64,000 bases of DNA, from NCBI RefSeq assembly GCF_014467235.1, contig NZ_NKHP01000007.1, positions 1 through 64,000 on the forward strand, given 5' to 3'. Shown piece by piece: positions 27,801 through 29,512 of the stretch. Source of the DNA: Xenorhabdus indica. Its GTDB lineage: Bacteria; Pseudomonadota; Gammaproteobacteria; Enterobacterales; Enterobacteriaceae. The notes under the pieces are model-generated. The model was not told the origin of the DNA. It saw nothing but the letters and a program-made list of their open reading frames with translations, and did no database searches. The number at the start of each line of letters is the position of its first letter. Position 1 is the first letter of the stretch. The translations under genes were made by a program, and so were the position numbers.

Positions 27801-28494
27801 TGACGAACACAACTGCCCTCATACAAGTGTAGAAGGCGCTGCTCGTGCCTATATCCAGTACATCCGCCAAACTCAGCCTCATGGTCCTTATCATCTGTTG
27901 GGTCATTCTTTTGGTGGCTGGATTGCTTTCGAAATAGCCTTGCAACTGCAAGCGGCAGGAGAACGAGTATCTGATCTGATTCTTATTGATACCGATGAAC
28001 CTAATCCGCCAGGAAATATTCCCAAGCCGGTTAACCGAGTCGGGACGATAATGGAACTGATCGATATCTACAATATGATGTTGAGCCAACCTCTGCCCCT
28101 CACAGAGCAAGATTTTGCTGATCTGGCTCCAAATGAACAGATTAAGTATCTGCTTCGTGCTTTGGTGAATGTCGGTCTCCTCCCGGCCAAAACACCAACG
28201 TCACTGTTACAAGGGGTCATCCGCGTGATGCAAGCTAATCTGAACACATGCTATACCCCTCGCACTTGCTATGAGGGGCTTGTTCATCTGATCAGTGCAG
28301 AGAAAGGCAATATAGAGGAAACAAAAAACCGTGAAGCTATGTGGAGTACTTACGTAACTCAACTAAACCCTGTGCTTGTACCCGGCAATCATATGACCAT
28401 GCTATCTATGCCCCAGACTAAACACTGGGTAGCTCAGTTATGGCAGAAGCTGGAATACATGCAAAAAACAAATTTCGGCAGGATAAATAAGTAG
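3829..28494 (+). CDS. Giant NRPS subunit, seven modules with tandem thioesterases (8221 aa)
   Basis: This is the terminating subunit of the assembly line. It starts with a charged helical segment (residues 1-35), probably a docking element for the upstream subunit. Modules follow in order: C-A-T (to about residue 1100), C/E-A-T (to 2200), C-A-T (to 3290), C/E-A-T (to 4400), C-A-T (to 5470), C/E-A-T (to 6570), C/E-like-A-T (to 7650), then TE-TE (7655-8221). All carriers keep GGHSL with the Ser for phosphopantetheine, and all A domains keep TSGSTG and the NGK lysine. Ordinary C domains have HHII(S/T)DGWS; C/E domains have HHLVSD(H/N) plus H(H/Y)LLxxQGD. Alternating domain types predict alternating L and D residues. 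The product is unknown; two thioesterases at the end are typical of many lipopeptide synthetases, but no starter domain is visible here. Confidence 0.97.
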   Translation: MTKTDMNLNALKRAALEKKIKEQLQARQHQQRPPIKQAERGFPLPLSFAQQRLWFLNQFDPAASLAYHIPVALRLTGQLSQHALSTALDRLIARHESLRTRFVLIDGQPCQHIDPADIGFTLSCQDLCSLTPEEQASHIAELTTLEAQTPFDFTQGPLIRGQLLQLDDEEHVLLLTQHHIISDGWSIGVLVHELGSIYRAVLDDHDDLLPLLPIQYADYAVWQRDWLQGDVLATQRDFWCQQLAGVPALLALPTDRPRPPVQTYTGNQVLIHLDVALLESLKSLGQHHNTTLFMTLLAAWSIVLSRMSGQDDIVIGTPVANRSNPELEGLIGFFANTLALRVTLNDTPQVADLLAQVRERALAAYAHQDLPFEQVVEVLQPERSLSYSPIFQVMLALNNTPSQTLTLPGLQLTPIESVRQSAHFDLTLSLTETDAGLVGDLEYAADLFDSATIKRMVGYLKQVLLAMTTDATQTIASLPMLPALERRQLLIEFNATQADFPQDALIHQLIENQVARTPGATAVVYGEQSLSYAELNNRANCLAHHLITLGVQPDDRVAICVDRNLEMVIGLLAILKAGGAYVPLDPTYPAERLIYMLEDATPIALLTQTTLVDKLTNSVPTVMLDTQQPYLETQPARNPDTQTLGLTAHHLAYVIYTSGSTGQPKGVAITHRNAVNFLTWAQRTFSPEELAHTLLATSLNFDLAVYECFAPLISGGTVYLVPNVLSLVTTEQPVSLINTVPSAITQLIEANAVPMTAKTVNLAGEALKPHVIEHLFARSSVHNVCNLYGPSETTTYSTWTRMHRTAGFVSHIGRPIANTQIYLLDPHGQPVPLGVTGEIHIAGAGVARGYLNRPELTAERFLPDPFSALPDARMYKTGDLGRWLPDGNLEYLGRNDFQVKLRGFRIELGEIEARLMQCNGVREAVVLAREYIPHEEPIADKNDFHKNNSYKNTAGQKRLVAYVLPQPGVELVPAELRQQLAQYLADYMLPSAYIILEDFPLTPNGKLDRQALPDPDLSSFIARGYEVPVGEIETALAEIWRDLLGVEQVGRYDHFFELGGHSLMIVSLIERLHHFGWQLDMRSVFATPVLAELAQAILADQDSNCIFEVPSVLIPDGCTTITPDMLPLVSLFQTEIDTIVEATSGGAGNIQDIYPLAPLQEGILFHHLLQTQGDDYLLQSLLAFDTREHLDAFLSALQQVINRHDILRTAACWQGLAQPVQVVWRQASLTVNVFTPATAEDIPSQLRAYTDPRWHRLDLSRPPLFAADIVHDPAQEEWLLALRFHHLVSDHMTLALIFAEIAQILQGKAETLPTALPYRNFIAQILSIPAAVHETYFRAQLADIDEPTAPFGILKVQNGSNPVSQAQFPLNSALAKTIRTQARRLKVSPSVLFHVAWAQVLAQTCGRDDVVFGSVLLGRLQGGTGADRILGLFINTLPVRVSLNKRNVQEVIQATYRNLMTLLEHEQTPLVLAQGCSGVTQSMPLFSTLLNYRHSQIGKADTDANETIWAGMRVIAAEERSNYPITLSVDDLGTDFHLTAQTVDGIDPVRINTYLVTAISGLVEALIRDPQQAIVQIPILPISERQQLLVDFNATQADFPQDALIHQLVEMQAVQCPEAIAVVFEEQMLSYGELNCRANRLAHYLISLGVRPDDRVAICVERSPDMVVGLLAILKAGGAYVPLDPAYPSERLAYMLEDATPVVLLTQTVIQTTLVDLLNRPVPTVVLDVQAALLRTLPAHNPDAQVLGLTSRHLAYVIYTSGSTGLPKGVMIEHRGLTNLIVNQQNTLALTSNSRILQFASNSFDACIWECCMALVAGASLHLASRTKLLPGEALLKTLETQAITHVLLPPVALSAMDAVPETLETLLVGGEACPSSQVKRWATGRRMINAYGPTENTVCSAMYLCDSQETEAPPIGRPIANTQIYILDPQGQPVPIGAVGEIYIAGMGVARGYLNRPELTAERFLSDPFSAYPDARMYKTGDLGRWRSDGNIDYLGRNDFQVKLRGFRIEPGEIEAKLMQCHGVKEAIVLVREDLHKDLHKEQHEGMSDEKTGNQKRLVAYLLAAEGVELKPAELRQQLAQHLADYMLPSAFVTLKAFPLTPNGKLDRQALPMPDLSAVIARGYEAPVGKTEIILAKIWQDLLGVEKVGRYDHFFELGGHSLFAVQLASRVRQELAQELPLQQLFARPLLADLAQVINDTSADFSATEQITIISPAERNHPLPLSFTQQRLWFLDQLDPAASLAYHVPVALRLTGQLNQHALSVALDCLIARHESLRTRFILVEEQPCQYISPADIGFALSCQDLRQSAPEEQTHHITELVTFEAQTPFDLTQGPLIRGQLLQLSDEEHVLLLTLHHIITDGWSVSVLVHELGAFYRAALDGYDALLPPLPIQYADYAVWQHGRRQEETFAEQRDFWCQQLAGAPALLDLPTDRPRPPAQTYAGRQASFKFDVALLTSLKKLGQHHNATLFMTLLTAWSIVLARLSGQDEIVIGTPVANRQHRELEGLIGFFANTLALRVTLDDTASVTDLLMQVRERALVAYAHQDLPFEQVVEALQPERSLSYSPIFQVMLALNNTPAQTLSLPGLQLSAVEPVRHSTQFDMTLSLSETDVGLLGNLEYATDLFDSETVVRMINYLQNVLTAMVADPTQIISRLPMLPESERQQLLNGFNTTQADFPQDALIHQLFESQAEHHPDVTAVIFEQQTISYGELNRRANQLAHYLIGLGVRPDDRVAICVERSLDMVVGLLAILKAGGAYVPLDPTYPAERLVYMLEDAAPVVLLTQTTLINRLDSFVDSFIDRVVITVVLDDPKLPLAIYPTHNPDAQALGLTSRHLAYVIYTSGSTGKPKGVMIEHANVIRLLAATQARFQFDSDDVWTLFHSFAFDFSVWEIWGALSYGGRLVVIPADCTRSPQMFYALLCHEQVTILNQTPSAFRQLISAQEDTPHALRCIIFGGEALELPTLAPWVARNPTQQTRLVNMYGITEITVHATYRELTEADIYAGRGSLIGQPLADLRAYILDTYSQPVPIGVTGEIYIAGAGVARGYLNRPELTAERFLTDPFFPASKARMYKTGDLGRWLPDGTIEYLGRNDFQVKLRGFRIELGEIEARLMQCHGVREAVVLAREDISSENTISSKNTTEKRLVAYLRPLDGIELIPATLRQQLGQHLAEYMLPSAFVILDAFPLTPNGKLDRQALPAPDSSAIATRVYAAPNGEAEIALAQVWQNLLGLEQVGRHDHFFELGGHSLMIVSLIERLRNLGWQLDVRSVFTAPTLTDMAQVIRRDTHALAVSGNLVANNLAPANRIPADCTTITPDMLPLVSLAQNEIDAIAETIPGGASNVQDIYPLAPLQEGILFHYLLQEQGDDYLLQSLLAFDTRKRLDTFLIALQQVIDRHDILRTSAYWQGLVQPVQVVWRQAPLHVNNFIPATVDDVPAQLRAYTDPKQNRLDLSHAPLFAADITYDPVQEEWLLALRFHHLVSDHMTLALIFAEIAQIQQGCAAMLPEALPYRNFIAQTLSVPICEHEAYFRTQLADIDEPTAPFGILNVKTGGALVIEDRLPIAPALGEAIRIQARRLGVSPGVLFHVGWAQVLAQTSGRNDVVFGSVLLGRLQGGVGADRILGMFINTLPIRISLTNKTGQKNKTEQKTVQEVVQATYHSLMMLLEHEQAPLSLAQQCSNMAQSTPLFSTLFNYRHNQINTADAANTTWDGMRVLAAEERTNYPITLSVDDLGTDFQLTAQTVEGIDPTRVTAYLATAMRGLVDALAHNPQQLIRNIPVLPPEERQQLLMNFNATQTDFPQDNLIHQLFEAQAVQRPDAIAVTFEEQMLSYDELNCRANCLAHYLIELGVRPDDRVAICTERSLDMVVGLLAILKAGGAYVPLDPTYPAERLAYLFEDAAPVILLTQTAWSDTLDSPVPIVLLDVQDSAIATQPTHNPKPQALGLTSRHLAYVIYTSGSTGLPKGVMVEHRNVLRLIINNGFVDIGPDDCIAHCANMAFDASTWEIWSALLNGGCLCVIPQSTLLDPESFRHSLIRGQVTALWLTSGLFNEYLDDLECLFGQLRYLLIGGDVLDPSKIRRVQSAESQPAHLINGYGPTETTTFAATYTMTSLVDAARSIPIGRPIANTQIYILDAFGQPVPLDVAGEIYIAGAGVARGYLNRPELTAERFLVDPFSSDPNARMYKTGDLGRWRSDGNIDYLGRNDFQVKLRGFRIELGEIEARLMQCHGVREAVVLARENISAENTAEKRLVAYLLPSEGVELIPAELRQQLAHHLADYMLPSAFVTLDAFPLTPNGKLDRQALPVPDLSAMIVRGYEAPIGKTEIVLARIWQELLGVERISRHDHFFELGGHSLLAVQFAARIRQELAQELPLQQLFAQPILMELARSLISVCPTSQSVIPTADRNQPLPLSFAQQRLWFLGQLDEAASQAYHIPAALHLTGLLDRHALTTALDRLVIRHESLRTHFVLIEGQPYQHIEPANIGFTLSSQDLRSLALEEHAHYIAELAALEARTPFDFVHGPLIRGQLLQLADEEHVLLITQHHIISDGWSVGVLIHELGAFYRATLSGQDEPLPPLPIQYADYAAWQRNWLQGTVFAEQLDFWRHQLQGVPTLLTLPTDYPRPSVQSYAGDRVPLCIDAALLTSLKTLGKRHNATLFMTLLTAWGIVLARLSGQEDIVIGTPVANRPYHELENLIGFFVNTLALRVTLSDTSNIASLLAQVRERALAAYAHQDLPFEQVVEALQPERSLSYSPIFQVMLALNNTPAQTLSLPGLQLSAVEQVRHGAHFDLMLSLTETEAGLVGDLEYASDLFDAATIERMVGYLMKVLAAMAADATQAIATLPMLPQAEQQQLLVDFNTTQADFPQNVLIHQLFEKQAAINPNATAVICGKQSLSYDTLNRRANQLAHHLITLGVRPDDRVAMCVERSLEMVVGLLAILKAGGAYVPLDPAYPAERLTYMLEDATPTVLLTQTTWRNTVSYAGPVVLIDIQKLDTLEFDTQDPCMAMQPDHNPVVSGLSPHRLAYVVYTSGSTGLPKGVMNSHQALCNRLLWFVRDIVTTPLVAALKTSISFVDSITETLGVLLSGGKLVVFSDHEVKDLSRFGDGLRRSGVNYLVVVPSLLKHLIQGHHDELKSIRTLVCSGERLAPELARQVVTDCPWLRLLNFYGSSEVNGDATWYEYKAQAGIPEASVIGRPIANTQIYLLDPHGQPVPLGVTGEIHVAGAGIARGYLNRPELTAECFLADPFSSDPNARMYKTGDLGRWLPDGNIDYLGRNDFQVKLRGFRIEPGEIEAKLMQCHGVREAVVLAREDEPEQTRLVAYLRPLDGIELVPAELRRQLAQHLAEYMLPGAYMVLKAFPLTPNGKLNRQAFPAPDQSAIVTRSYEAPVNEIEMVLAQIWQNLLGLERVGRHDHFFELGGHSLMIVNLIGQLHGFGWRLDVRSVFATPVLTELAQSILAHQNNADAFVVPPNLIPENCTAIIPDMLTLVSLSQTEIDAIVGAVPGGVSNIQDIYPLAPLQEGILFHHLLQTQGDDYLLQTLLVFNTRQRLDIFLSALQQVIDRHDILRTAVYWQGLAQPVQVVWRQAPLHINRFTPATPDDVLTQLRAHTDPRRYRLNLNRAPLFSADIAYDPVQDEWLLALRFHHLVSDNMTMALIFAEIVTLSQGNAELLPAALPYRDFIAQTLSVPTSVHEAYFCNQLADVNEPTAPFGVLKVQDDSEPVIEAFLPLEPTLAKAIRTQARHLGVSPSVLFHVAWALVLAQTSGQDDVVFGSVLLGRLQGGAGADRVLGMFINTLPIRISLAGHSVQDIVQTTYRSLTMLLEHEQAPLTLAQRCSGVIQPMPLFSALLNYRHNQTSSQTSEADTTWAGMRVIDIEQRTNYPVTLSVDDLGVDFRLSAQTVTSIDPNRLTHYLAIALRGLVDALTLDPQQSILQVPILPESERQQLLTGFNTTQVDFPQDALIHLLFEVQAANHPETTAVVFEEQILSYGELNYRANQLAHCLIAQGVRPDDRVAICAERSLEMVVGLLAILKAGGAYVPLDPTYPTERLNYILTDSEPVLVLTQNGLQNHLPETDVPIWIWESEEFQKNVANQRQDNLPVTDLGLTSRHLAYVLYTSGSTGLAKGVMNEHRSVVNRLLWAKDEYQLNQSDRILQKTPFSFDVSVWEFFLPLLSGAQLIMARPNGHKDPLYLLEEIESRGITTIHFVPSMLQSFIHFTPAGRCLSLRQILCSGEALSYSLQQQCMAHFAHCELHNLYGPTEAAIDVTSWRCTADKYIGLVPIGHPIANTQIYILDKHGQPVPVGIAGEIHIGGVGVARGYLNRPELTAERFISDPFSNGNLFNNNTDARMYKTGDLGRWLPDGNIEYLGRNDFQVKLRGFRIELGEIETRLAQCHGVREAVVLAREDASYQNNGEQKRLVAYILPLNSVELNPVELRQQLAQHLAEYMLPSAFVILDAFPLTPNGKLDRRALPAPDQSAVVTRGYEAPIGEIETVLSQIWQDLLGLEQIGRYDHFFELGGHSLMIISLIERLRRIGWQLDVRSVFSVPVLADMAQLIQRDTAVFVVPANRIPASCSAITPDMLPLVSLSQTDIDAIVEVIPDGARNIQDIYPLVPLQEGILFHHLLEPNRDHYIMSLLFSVENQEKLDAFVKALQAVIDRHDILRTSIHWAGLPQPIQVVHRHAQLPVNILTFDGDSDIVTSMQARMGLSYLHMDLSHAPLMRLQVATDPHASKLYVLFQLHHLIDDNLSLRSLLAETAAFLMGSGHDLPPSVPYRNFVAYACQEGKTEEAEAFFRTFLADIDGITAPFGLTDIQENDECQTGALKVLDAELSHAIRDTARRLGTHPAILFHAAWALVVARTSGRDDVLFGTVLSGRMSGIEGSARALGMFINTLPLRLKLKGNSVAEFINMTSDACSNLLRYEQTPLSLAQRCSGLSGIPLFSALLNFRHSSFQNSVQDSKRDTPNLALLGLTSLGGYERTNYPFEMSIDDDSECFMLSAQTANGIDPDRINSYLTQAMEQLISALVEAPDMPVLALDVLPATERQQLLVNFNATQTNFPQDALIHQLFEVQAAQCPDITAVVYADQSLSYGELNCRANRLAHHLITLGVRPDDRIAICVERSLDMVVGLLGILKAGGAYVPLDPAYPTERLAYMLEDATPVALLTQTMLVDKLASSVPTVLLDTQQPLFGALPDNNPDAQILGLTSHHLAYVIYTSGSTGLPKGVAITHRNTVNFLTWAQRTFSPEELAHTLFATSLNFDLAVYECFAPLISGGTVHLVSDVLSLVTTEHPVSLINTVPSAISHLLEVNAIPMSVKTINLAGEALKPHVVEHLFARSSVQDICNLYGPSETTTYSTWTRMNRSEGFANHIGRPIANTQIYLLDSWGQPVPLGVVGEIHIAGTGVARGYLNRPELTAERFLPDPFTSEPDARMFKTGDLGRWLPDGHIEYLGRNDFQVKLRGFRIELGEIEARLMQCRGVSEAVVLAREDASHQKNGEQKHLVAYILPLHGVALDPAELRQQLAQHLAEYMLPSAFIVLEAFPLTPNGKLDRQALPAPDASAVVARAYAAPLGKIEMTLAQIWQNLLGLEKVSRYDHFFELGGHSLLAIQMLNHMREQDMEVPLVVLLAHPILYDLALAISKHVDLPTSPFDANPVPLRPAGDLSPLFLIHETSGDPLVYSPLASLLPPGLPVYALQALGIHMLEHPPESLEALAACHIQAIRRVQPQGPYRLAGWSIGGLIAYEMAHQLINDGEAVEYLAMIDSYNNANTNKNKHERQNSPVHAVDTETKRIELLIDSLRTQVDVNDEQILKELEKLQQLSNLEQVLDCCIEQQWLPVGITRDDILLRLYASEITVQLGQDYLAPKSSLPIHLYTADETINEDIWLGWFGVVGLDSIRHSIGGTHFSIMHPPFLNQIADSISDHLQAVPIYDPRVTIQRGSQSVPPLFCIPGAGASSSSLLELALSFPAQLPVYALQARGLTDEHNCPHTSVEGAARAYIQYIRQTQPHGPYHLLGHSFGGWIAFEIALQLQAAGERVSDLILIDTDEPNPPGNIPKPVNRVGTIMELIDIYNMMLSQPLPLTEQDFADLAPNEQIKYLLRALVNVGLLPAKTPTSLLQGVIRVMQANLNTCYTPRTCYEGLVHLISAEKGNIEETKNREAMWSTYVTQLNPVLVPGNHMTMLSMPQTKHWVAQLWQKLEYMQKTNFGRINK
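3900..7140 (+). other. NRPS module 2: C-A-T, Ala-like pocket
   Basis: An LCL condensation domain (HHIISDG near 4361) is followed by an A domain with pocket D L Y N N A L T Y K, read by hand; codes of this DL(Y/F)NNALTYK form are, to my knowledge, linked to alanine. The carrier is MIVSLIERL/GWQLDMRSVF type and precedes a C/E domain, so a D residue is predicted. A linker before A10 carries a degenerate 15-base duplication (6655-6669 and 6670-6684). Confidence 0.65.
7150..10440 (+). other. NRPS module 3: C/E-A-T, hydrophobic residue predicted
   Basis: The dual C/E domain has a full HHLLQTQGD motif and HHLVSDH. The A pocket reads D A W L L G A V C K, which mixes features of Leu and Phe codes; I can only call it hydrophobic. 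The carrier is FAVQLASRV type and precedes an ordinary C domain, so an L residue is predicted. Confidence 0.65.
9931..9954 (+). repeat. 12-base in-frame tandem duplication
   Basis: GACTTACATAAA is followed directly by GACCTACATAAA (one mismatch), encoding DLHK twice. It lies in the variable linker of module 3 between the EIE(A)xL segment and the RLVAY strand. Confidence 0.9.
12211..12246 (+). repeat. 12-base in-frame tandem repeat, three units
   Basis: GATAGTTTTGTA and GACAGTTTTATA are adjacent, with a weaker third unit GATCGTGTTGTA, encoding DSFV, DSFI and DRVV. They lengthen the linker before the A3 core of module 4. Confidence 0.75.
13222..13257 (+). repeat. 18-base in-frame tandem duplication
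   Basis: ATTTCCAGTGAGAACACG is followed by ATTTCCAGTAAGAACACA (two mismatches), encoding ISSENT and ISSKNT. It occupies the same linker position in module 4 as the 9931 repeat does in module 3. Module 5 has a single related unit near 16558. Confidence 0.9.
13720..17030 (+). other. NRPS module 5: C/E-A-T, Val-like pocket
   Basis: The dual C/E domain has HYLLQEQGD and HHLVSDH. The A pocket reads D A W W L G G T F K, close to the valine code DAFWIGGTFK. The carrier (LLAVQFAARI) precedes an ordinary C domain, so L-Val is predicted. Confidence 0.7.
14749..14784 (+). repeat. 18-base in-frame tandem duplication in a C/E domain
   Basis: AACAAGACTGGACAAAAA is followed by AACAAAACCGAACAAAAG, encoding NKTGQK and NKTEQK. 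It enlarges a loop after the RISL strand of the module 5 C/E domain that is short in the sister domains. Confidence 0.85.
17040..20240 (+). other. NRPS module 6: C-A-T, beta-alanine-type pocket
   Basis: The A domain lacks the usual Asp235. The segment reads SFVDSITET, giving a pocket V D T V V S F G D K. A shift of Asp from 235 to 236 is known for beta-amino-acid activating domains, and beta-Ala codes have the form VDxVIS..DK. A5 is NFYGSSE, also off the YGPTE norm. The carrier (MIVNLIGQL/GWRLDVRSVF) is the type that precedes a C/E domain, although beta-alanine has no stereocentre to epimerise. Confidence 0.75.
20250..23530 (+). other. NRPS module 7: C/E-A-T, serine
   Basis: The dual C/E domain has HHLLQTQGD and HHLVSDN. 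The A pocket reads D V W H L S L I D K, the standard serine code. The carrier (MIISLIERL/GWQLDVRSVF) belongs to the C/E-preceding type, which suggests D-Ser. The Ser hydroxyl could also be a cyclisation nucleophile; that is inference. Confidence 0.8.
21409..21432 (+). repeat. 12-base in-frame tandem duplication
   Basis: AATCAAACCAGT is followed by AGTCAAACCAGC, encoding NQTS and SQTS. It lies in the variable loop after LLNYRH of the module 7 C/E domain. Confidence 0.8.
23540..26780 (+). other. NRPS module 8: divergent C/E-like-A-T, Ala-like pocket
   Basis: The condensation domain is clearly apart from the other C/E domains of the locus. The epimerisation motif is HHLLEPNRD (Gly replaced by Arg) and the catalytic motif is HHLIDDN. 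The A pocket reads D L Y N N A L T Y K, identical to module 2, and flanking sequence matches module 2 closely. The carrier (LLAIQMLNHM) is a third type and delivers to the thioesterases. Confidence 0.7.
26800..27640 (+). other. First terminal thioesterase domain (TE1)
   Basis: This alpha/beta hydrolase domain has nucleophile elbow GWSIGG (near 27055), a candidate acid in MIDSY, and a candidate His in GGTHFS (near 27560). It should accept the finished chain from the module 8 carrier and release it by hydrolysis or cyclisation. Confidence 0.85.
27650..28491 (+). other. Second terminal thioesterase domain (TE2)
   Basis: A second hydrolase domain follows, with CIPGAGAS oxyanion loop, GHSFGG elbow (near 27897), acid in LIDTD, and His in GNHMTM (near 28387). 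It is closer to the usual terminal TE consensus than TE1. In synthetases with tandem TEs the two can share cyclisation and proofreading; their division of labour here is unknown. Confidence 0.85.
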
Positions 28495-28505
28495 AGAATG
28501 ACCCA

Positions 28506-28538
28506 AATTCTGAGGAGGCAATTAGCCTCCTCAGAATT
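28506..28538. terminator. Convergent hairpin between NRPS and fimbrial operon
   Basis: A perfect 13-bp stem (AATTCTGAGGAGG paired with its complement, loop CAATTAG) lies between the NRPS stop (28494) and the adhesin stop (28544). There is no long T tract on either strand, but position and strength fit a bidirectional terminator. Confidence 0.75.
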
Positions 28539-28543
28539 AATGA

Positions 28544-29500
28544 TTACTTATAATTGATAGTGAAAGTGGCCGTGGCATTAACGCTACCGGCAGAAACACG
28601 ATCATGGGTTTGGTAATACTTCGCCATATATGACAATGTTTCCGAAGAATTTATCGTGCCAAGATCCTGCGGTTGATTAAATATCACAGGCTTACCTCCG
28701 CTATCTAAAATCTGGATGCCGATCCCTGTTGCTGATGAGGTTGAATCAGCATTTATCACTCCATTTGTATCAGTTTTTCCCGGCTCCCAGATAATACTCG
28801 CGTTCGGGGATCCCTTGCATTGCACGTTAATATCGAAAGAACGTCCACCAACGGTATTACCTCTGTTTTTAAATTGACTAACTAATACAGTTCCCATCGG
28901 AACATTAACAACTGGCGTGGTTATTTTACAAGTTCTTGCTGTGACGTTAAAAGCCGGAATGATATATTCGTATAAAATCTCTTCGGTTTTATTTCTCTTC
29001 TCATCTTGACGAGCCATCATTATTTTTATCTCATTGACTTTTCCGGATTGAACACTATCATCAATCTCTATATAAAATTTACTCTCAAATGTCTTTTCTT
29101 TGCCGATCCCTCTAACACTGCCCTGTCTCATTTCCGCATGCTCCAAATCATTAGGTTTGAGGCTCCATTTAAATCTGACACCGGAGAGACTGGTATTATA
29201 AAAGTTATTTTTGTGGTAATTCTTTATTCCATTGATATCTTTGACGTATATATTCTGATTGTATTTACTACATTTTACCCCATTCCCATTACTGAAGATG
29301 GTTTTCCTATACGGAAAAGATGTTTCATTATAGTCAACAGAAATATCGCCAAATGTGATTATCTGAGTGTCATTATTAGCCGTACATACTGCTGCGGTAA
29401 CCCGCGTTGAATAACTCCCCGCGACAATGATAATTAATAATGCCAATAAAAAGTTATTAGCTTTAATCTGAAAGCGATTATTACGTTCAACATTAAACAT
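28544..29500 (-). CDS. Fimbrial tip adhesin, two-domain (318 aa)
   Basis: Last gene of fimbrial operon 1. An N-terminal hydrophobic segment (about residues 16-36, ending near TAA) is a secretion signal. Residues about 38-190 form a unique N-terminal domain with Cys near both ends of the early part, probably receptor-binding. Residues about 192-318 are a pilin domain: TCKITTPVVNVPMGTV, a second Cys in NVQCKG, and a C-terminal donor-strand-like FTINYK with penultimate Tyr. This layout matches FimH/MrpH-type adhesins that cap chaperone-usher fimbriae. The start is supported by AAGGAA six bases before the ATG. It follows the usher by 12 bp. The ligand is unknown. Confidence 0.85.
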   Translation of the reverse strand: MFNVERNNRFQIKANNFLLALLIIIVAGSYSTRVTAAVCTANNDTQIITFGDISVDYNETSFPYRKTIFSNGNGVKCSKYNQNIYVKDINGIKNYHKNNFYNTSLSGVRFKWSLKPNDLEHAEMRQGSVRGIGKEKTFESKFYIEIDDSVQSGKVNEIKIMMARQDEKRNKTEEILYEYIIPAFNVTARTCKITTPVVNVPMGTVLVSQFKNRGNTVGGRSFDINVQCKGSPNASIIWEPGKTDTNGVINADSTSSATGIGIQILDSGGKPVIFNQPQDLGTINSSETLSYMAKYYQTHDRVSAGSVNATATFTINYK

Positions 29501-29512
29501 GATAAATTCCTT

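Noticed and set aside
2-28494. Repeated module sequences as a CRISPR or transposon signal
   Set aside because: The repeats are about 3.2 kb coding modules explained by NRPS architecture; no spacer pattern or transposase exists.
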